From NCBI GenBank assembly GCA_900314365.1, contig OMVH01000254.1, forward strand, positions 1-17,695: 17,695 nt of DNA, written 5' to 3'. Shown one piece after another: positions 14,948 to 17,695 of this stretch (its first letter is position 1; every line of letters starts with the position of its first letter). The stretch comes from an uncultured Prevotella sp. GTDB taxonomy: Bacteria > Bacteroidota > Bacteroidia > Bacteroidales > Bacteroidaceae. Under the pieces are notes generated by a model. That model searched no databases, was not told the origin of the DNA, and worked only from the letters and a program-made list of their open reading frames with translations. The translations under genes and the position numbers were made by a program.

Positions 14948-15535
14948 TTAGCGTGAACCCACCATGCTGTCGAGGAAATAGCGGTGCACCCGCGTGTCGT
15001 CGTTGAGCTCGGGGTGGAAGGCCGTCACCAATTGATTGCCCTCGCGTGCGGCCACGATGCGGCCGTCGACAGTGGCAAGAGGTTCGGCGCTCCCTCTCAC
15101 CTCTTTTATATAAGGTGCCCGGATGAAGGTCATGGGAATCTTCCCGATGCCCTTCATCTCAGCCTCTGTGAAGAAACTGCCCAACTGTCTGCCGTAGGCG
15201 TTGCGGCAGGCTGTGATGTCCATGGTGGCCAGTGAGGGATGGTCGGCAGTAGAGGTGCTCTGTCCTTCTACTTCTCGTGCCATCAGAATGAGTCCGGCGC
15301 AGGTTCCAAAGACAGGCAGTCCCTTCAGAATGTCGCTGCGCATGGCTTCGAGCAAACCGAGGTCGCGCAGCAATTTGCCTTGTGTGGTGCTCTCTCCGCC
15401 GGGCAGGATGAGTCCATCCTTGGGCCGGGTCCAGTCGGTGGCCTCTCTCACCTCGAACCAATCGGCTCCGATGCGGCTGAGCATTTGCTCATGCTCGAGA
15501 AATGCACCTTGAAGTGCGAGAACAGCTATCGTCAT
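14948..15535 (-). CDS. pdxT: Pyridoxal 5'-phosphate synthase glutaminase subunit PdxT
   Basis: PdxT hydrolyses glutamine and delivers ammonia to PdxS in the cytoplasmic PdxS/PdxT complex that makes PLP from ribose 5-phosphate, glyceraldehyde 3-phosphate and glutamine. The length of 195 residues is typical. The class I glutaminase triad is visible: Cys79 in FGTCAG, His174 and Glu176 in AFHPEL. GGEST (47-51) is the conserved oxyanion/substrate loop and the protein starts with the family's MTIAVLALQGAF. Its start overlaps the pdxS stop by four bases, which favours coupled translation and equal amounts of both subunits. A terminator follows directly. Confidence 0.96.
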   Translation of the reverse strand: MTIAVLALQGAFLEHEQMLSRIGADWFEVREATDWTRPKDGLILPGGESTTQGKLLRDLGLLEAMRSDILKGLPVFGTCAGLILMAREVEGQSTSTADHPSLATMDITACRNAYGRQLGSFFTEAEMKGIGKIPMTFIRAPYIKEVRGSAEPLATVDGRIVAAREGNQLVTAFHPELNDDTRVHRYFLDSMVGSR

Positions 15536-16407
15536 TTTCCACGCTCAGCCATGAGGACCTTGATTTCCTCCTCGTTGATACCCACCATAGCCTCTCCGAG
15601 ATCCTCAGAGAGCTCAGCCAGTTTCTTCGGGTCCTTGTAGTTGGTGACGGCCTGTACGATAGCAGCAGCCCGTTTCGCAGGGTTACCGCTCTTGAAGATA
15701 CCGGACCCTACGAAGACTCCCTCGGCTCCAAGCTCCATCATCAGAGCTGCATCAGCAGGAGTGGCCACGCCACCGGCAGCGAAGTTCACAACGGGCAGTT
15801 TTCCATGGTCGTGTACATATTTCACGAGGTCGTAGGGTGCTTGCAGTTCCTTTGCAGCCTCAAAGAGCTCATCCTCCCGTTTGCTGACGAGATTGCGTAT
15901 CTGGCTTTGCATCAGTCTCATATGGCTTACGGCCTGCACCACGTCGCCCGTCCCCGGCTCGCCCTTGGTGCGTATCATCGAGGCACCCTCGGCAATGCGA
16001 CGGAGAGCCTCGCTGAGGTTGCGGGCACCGCATACAAAGGGTACCTCAAACTTCGTCTTGTCGATGTGATAGACGTTGTCGGCGGGGGAGAGCACCTCGC
16101 TCTCGTCGATGTAGTCGATGTCTATGGCCTGCAGAATCTGAGCCTCTGCAATGTGTCCGATACGGCATTTCGCCATGACAGGGATGGTGACGGCAGCCTG
16201 TATGCCCTTTATCATTTTGGGATCGCTCATGCGTGATACGCCACCGGCGGCGCGGATATCGGCGGGGATGCGTTCCAGTGCCATTACTGCACAGGCCCCG
16301 GCGGCCTCAGCTATACGGGCCTGCTCGGGAGTGGTCACGTCCATGATAACACCGCCCTTGAGCATCTGAGCGAGGTTGCGGTTGAGTTCTTGTCTTTTCT
16401 TGTCCAT
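15532..16407 (-). CDS. pdxS: Pyridoxal 5'-phosphate synthase lyase subunit PdxS
   Basis: PdxS is the (beta/alpha)8 synthase subunit, normally a dodecamer, that condenses ribose 5-phosphate and glyceraldehyde 3-phosphate with ammonia from PdxT to give PLP. It has 291 residues, as expected. The two Schiff-base lysines are present: Lys80 in VMAKCRIGH (corresponding to B. subtilis Lys81) and Lys148 in MIRTKGEPGTG (Lys149). Asp23 in GVIMDV is also conserved. It starts 28 nt after the regulator gene without a visible promoter of its own, so it is probably transcribed from 17421-17428 together with the regulator. This indicates the DXP-independent route to vitamin B6. Confidence 0.97.
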   Translation of the reverse strand: MDKKRQELNRNLAQMLKGGVIMDVTTPEQARIAEAAGACAVMALERIPADIRAAGGVSRMSDPKMIKGIQAAVTIPVMAKCRIGHIAEAQILQAIDIDYIDESEVLSPADNVYHIDKTKFEVPFVCGARNLSEALRRIAEGASMIRTKGEPGTGDVVQAVSHMRLMQSQIRNLVSKREDELFEAAKELQAPYDLVKYVHDHGKLPVVNFAAGGVATPADAALMMELGAEGVFVGSGIFKSGNPAKRAAAIVQAVTNYKDPKKLAELSEDLGEAMVGINEEEIKVLMAERGK

Positions 16408-16435
16408 ATAAATAAGGTATTAAGATGATTCTTTT

Positions 16436-17398
16436 CTATTGGCGGGATTTAGGTGAGCGTCCGGAGTTACGACGGTAGAGCGTCGGAGAGAATCCCGTTT
16501 CCTTCTTGAAGAATTTTGAAAACTGCGCTTGCGACGTGAAGCCGAAGGAGTAGGCTATTTCCTGAATAGTGTCGCGGGTGGTGGTCAGCTGCCTTCCCAA
16601 GGCCGAGGCCAATTGCCGGTCGATGATGGCCTTCGGTGACAGACCTGTGATGCGATGGGTCACCTGGGCCAGATAGCGCGGTGTGACATTCATGCAGTCG
16701 GCGTAGAAGCTCACGTCGCGGTTGGTGCGGAAATTGCTGCGCACCAGTTCATTGAACTCGTCGTAGAGCTGGCTGCTTCGGCCTTGCAGGTTCCGGTTGC
16801 GTGAGATGAGTGTCCGGATGTATTCCTTGGCTTGGTCCACGGCACGTTCCATGTCGTCGTTTTCAGCCAGATAGACGGCTAATGCTGAGGAGAAGCTGTT
16901 GGAGTAGCCGTGCTGGGTAAGGTCTTTCACGAAAAGAGCTTTTGAGGGAGGAACGGCTGAGGCAAAAGCAGCTTTGGCATCGCTGTCGCGAAAGATGACG
17001 ATGGAGCACAGCGGAAGTAGTTCGCGGAGCACCTGTGCCAGCACATCGTTGCTCATCAGCCTCTCGCCGTTGCTTGAGGTGACGATGGGGTCGTAGATGA
17101 CGTAGCGTGGACGGTACTTAGTCAGCGTAGCCACGATGGCTGCGAGTGTGCCCACATTCCTCACCATGCCCACCTTGACAATCTCGGGCTGGAAGTCGTT
17201 GATGACGGCCTCTATCTGTCCCCTCACAATCTCAGGGGGGAGATCGTAGAAGGCCTGTATGCCCAGCGTGTTCTGCATAGTGATGGAGGTCACTGCTGAA
17301 ACAGCCTGGCCTCCAAGTGCGGAGATGGTGCGAATGTCGGCTTGCAGACCTGAGCCTCCAGTGCTGTCGGAACCAGTGATGGTGAGTATCGTTTTCAT
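16436..17398 (-). CDS. ThiD/PdxK-like (pseudo)kinase fused to AraC-type DNA-binding domain; putative pdxST regulator
   Basis: The 320-residue protein has two parts. Residues 1-198 resemble HMP(-P) kinase ThiD and pyridoxine kinases: ITGSDSTGGSGLQADI (7-22), QNT with Gln42, KVGMV (75-79) and DPIVTSSNGERLM (103-115). The ATP-binding half is eroded. The TPN-xx-EA element is replaced by FRDSDAKAA (136-144), about 45 residues are missing, and the GTGCT anion-hole loop reads HGYSNS (163-168). Residues 225-310 form an AraC/XylS double helix-turn-helix, ending IAYSFGFTSQAQFSKFFKKETGFSP (281-305). It should bind a pyrimidine or B6 vitamer without phosphorylating it and act on DNA. It is the first gene of the pdxS-pdxT transcript. 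Function is inferred from architecture and context. Confidence 0.85.
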   Translation of the reverse strand: MKTILTITGSDSTGGSGLQADIRTISALGGQAVSAVTSITMQNTLGIQAFYDLPPEIVRGQIEAVINDFQPEIVKVGMVRNVGTLAAIVATLTKYRPRYVIYDPIVTSSNGERLMSNDVLAQVLRELLPLCSIVIFRDSDAKAAFASAVPPSKALFVKDLTQHGYSNSFSSALAVYLAENDDMERAVDQAKEYIRTLISRNRNLQGRSSQLYDEFNELVRSNFRTNRDVSFYADCMNVTPRYLAQVTHRITGLSPKAIIDRQLASALGRQLTTTRDTIQEIAYSFGFTSQAQFSKFFKKETGFSPTLYRRNSGRSPKSRQ

Positions 17399-17420
17399 CT
17401 TTCTTCGCTATTTACTCATG

Positions 17421-17428
17421 CAAAATTA
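17421..17428 (-). promoter_or_regulatory. -7 box (TAATTTTG) of the regulator-pdxS-pdxT operon
   Basis: TAATTTTG on the minus strand is a perfect match to TAnnTTTG and lies 22 nt before the ATG at 17398. No good -33 TTTG occurs at 19-21 bp, as might be expected of a promoter that needs an activator. Confidence 0.6.
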
Positions 17429-17489
17429 GTCGTAAAATCACTAAACACAGTTGGAAAGTTCTGAATTTGACAAAGAAAACGTTAGTTTT
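17426..17489 (-). promoter_or_regulatory. Candidate operator sites (TTAGT half-sites)
   Basis: An inverted repeat TTAGT (17426-17430) / ACTAA (17440-17444) overlaps the -7 box. A further TTAGT lies within the inverted repeat AAAAC-gtta-GTTTT (17476-17489), about 60-75 bases upstream of the expected start. These positions would suit an autoregulating AraC protein, but the words are short and may arise by chance in AT-rich DNA. Confidence 0.3.
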
Positions 17490-17695
17490 AACAAGGTGGC
17501 TGCGCTTTTTGGGTCGCTTTACCTGTTGGCTGCCTTTAGGGGTGCGTCATGCAGTGGAGCATACTTTCCGAATAGGGTGTTCAATTTGGTGTACCCAAAT
17601 TTCGTTATTGTTTCAACAACCTTTTTCTTCTACGGAGCTATATGAATCTTCCAAATTGCAATCAGCATTCGTGCTGAGTGGACAGCCCTACCATT

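Larger units (their letters stand above)
17399..17695. other. Intergenic region upstream of the pdx operon
   Basis: No credible gene is seen; an open frame starting with TTG at 17451 lacks family resemblance. The region holds the pdx promoter (17421-17428), TTAGT-type inverted repeats, a 7-bp inverted repeat AATTTGG/CCAAATT (17583-17601), and a short hairpin CAGCA-ttcg-TGCTG (17663-17676). The next gene lies beyond the window. Confidence 0.5.

Noticed and set aside
14740..15006. 88-residue open frame
   Set aside because: It runs through the pdxT terminator hairpin and into the 3' end of pdxT on the other strand; codon content is not gene-like.
17500..17575. Two GGCTGC-containing stretches resembling direct repeats
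   Set aside because: The match breaks down after a few bases and needs gaps, so it is not a supported repeat.
17583..17601. Inverted repeat AATTTGG/CCAAATT as an operator or attachment site
   Set aside because: Only 7 bp in AT-rich DNA and far from any start in the window; chance occurrence cannot be excluded.
17451..17645. 64-residue open frame from TTG
   Set aside because: No recognisable family, a rare start codon, and overlap with the pdx upstream regulatory region.

Overview
The window is chromosomal DNA of a Bacteroidales bacterium, most likely Prevotella or a close relative. Five intergenic gaps carry the Bacteroidetes -7 promoter box TAnnTTTG close in front of a gene or RNA start. 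Shine-Dalgarno sequences are largely absent. Several predicted products are Bacteroidales-type families (DUF3256, DUF4836-like lipoprotein, DUF2156). No phage, IS transposase, CRISPR, tRNA or rRNA was seen.

Layout. Plus-strand genes fill 253-10732 and minus-strand genes fill 10929-17398. They converge on a strong hairpin at 10788-10845. The first plus cluster (253-4331) holds rarA, a D-2-hydroxyacid dehydrogenase, a TRIC-type (UPF0126) channel and two secreted proteins of unknown role (the second DUF3256). The gap 4332-4753 carries a compact, apparently independent small RNA unit (promoter 4363-4394, terminator 4438-4469) and a separate promoter for the next cluster. The second plus cluster (4754-10732) holds a nucleoside-permease-like MFS transporter, a bifunctional-nuclease/UVR protein, rsmE, a DUF4836-like lipoprotein, and an unusual ABC ATPase with its FtsX/MacB-like permease.

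Minus strand, in transcription order from the right. An unusual regulator comes first: a ThiD/PdxK-like kinase domain fused to an AraC DNA-binding domain. It is followed by pdxS and pdxT, the two subunits of the R5P-dependent pyridoxal phosphate synthase, and a clean intrinsic terminator. An intergenic island (14470-14947) follows, with inverted repeats and a nested hairpin. Then come a secreted alpha/beta hydrolase, a DUF2156-GNAT fusion, and a second secreted alpha/beta hydrolase under its own promoter.

The most interesting system is the pdx cluster. The kinase half of the regulator keeps the substrate-pocket motifs, but its ATP/anion-hole half is shortened and the GTGC motif is replaced. 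It therefore looks like a vitamin-B6- or HMP-sensing pseudo-kinase that could control pdxST in place of the MocR-type PdxR used elsewhere. Also worth checking are the small RNA, a dispersed intergenic repeat (151-181, 14537-14567, 14723-14753), the DUF2156-GNAT fusion, and the ABC ATPase with substitutions in the P-loop, signature and H-loop.
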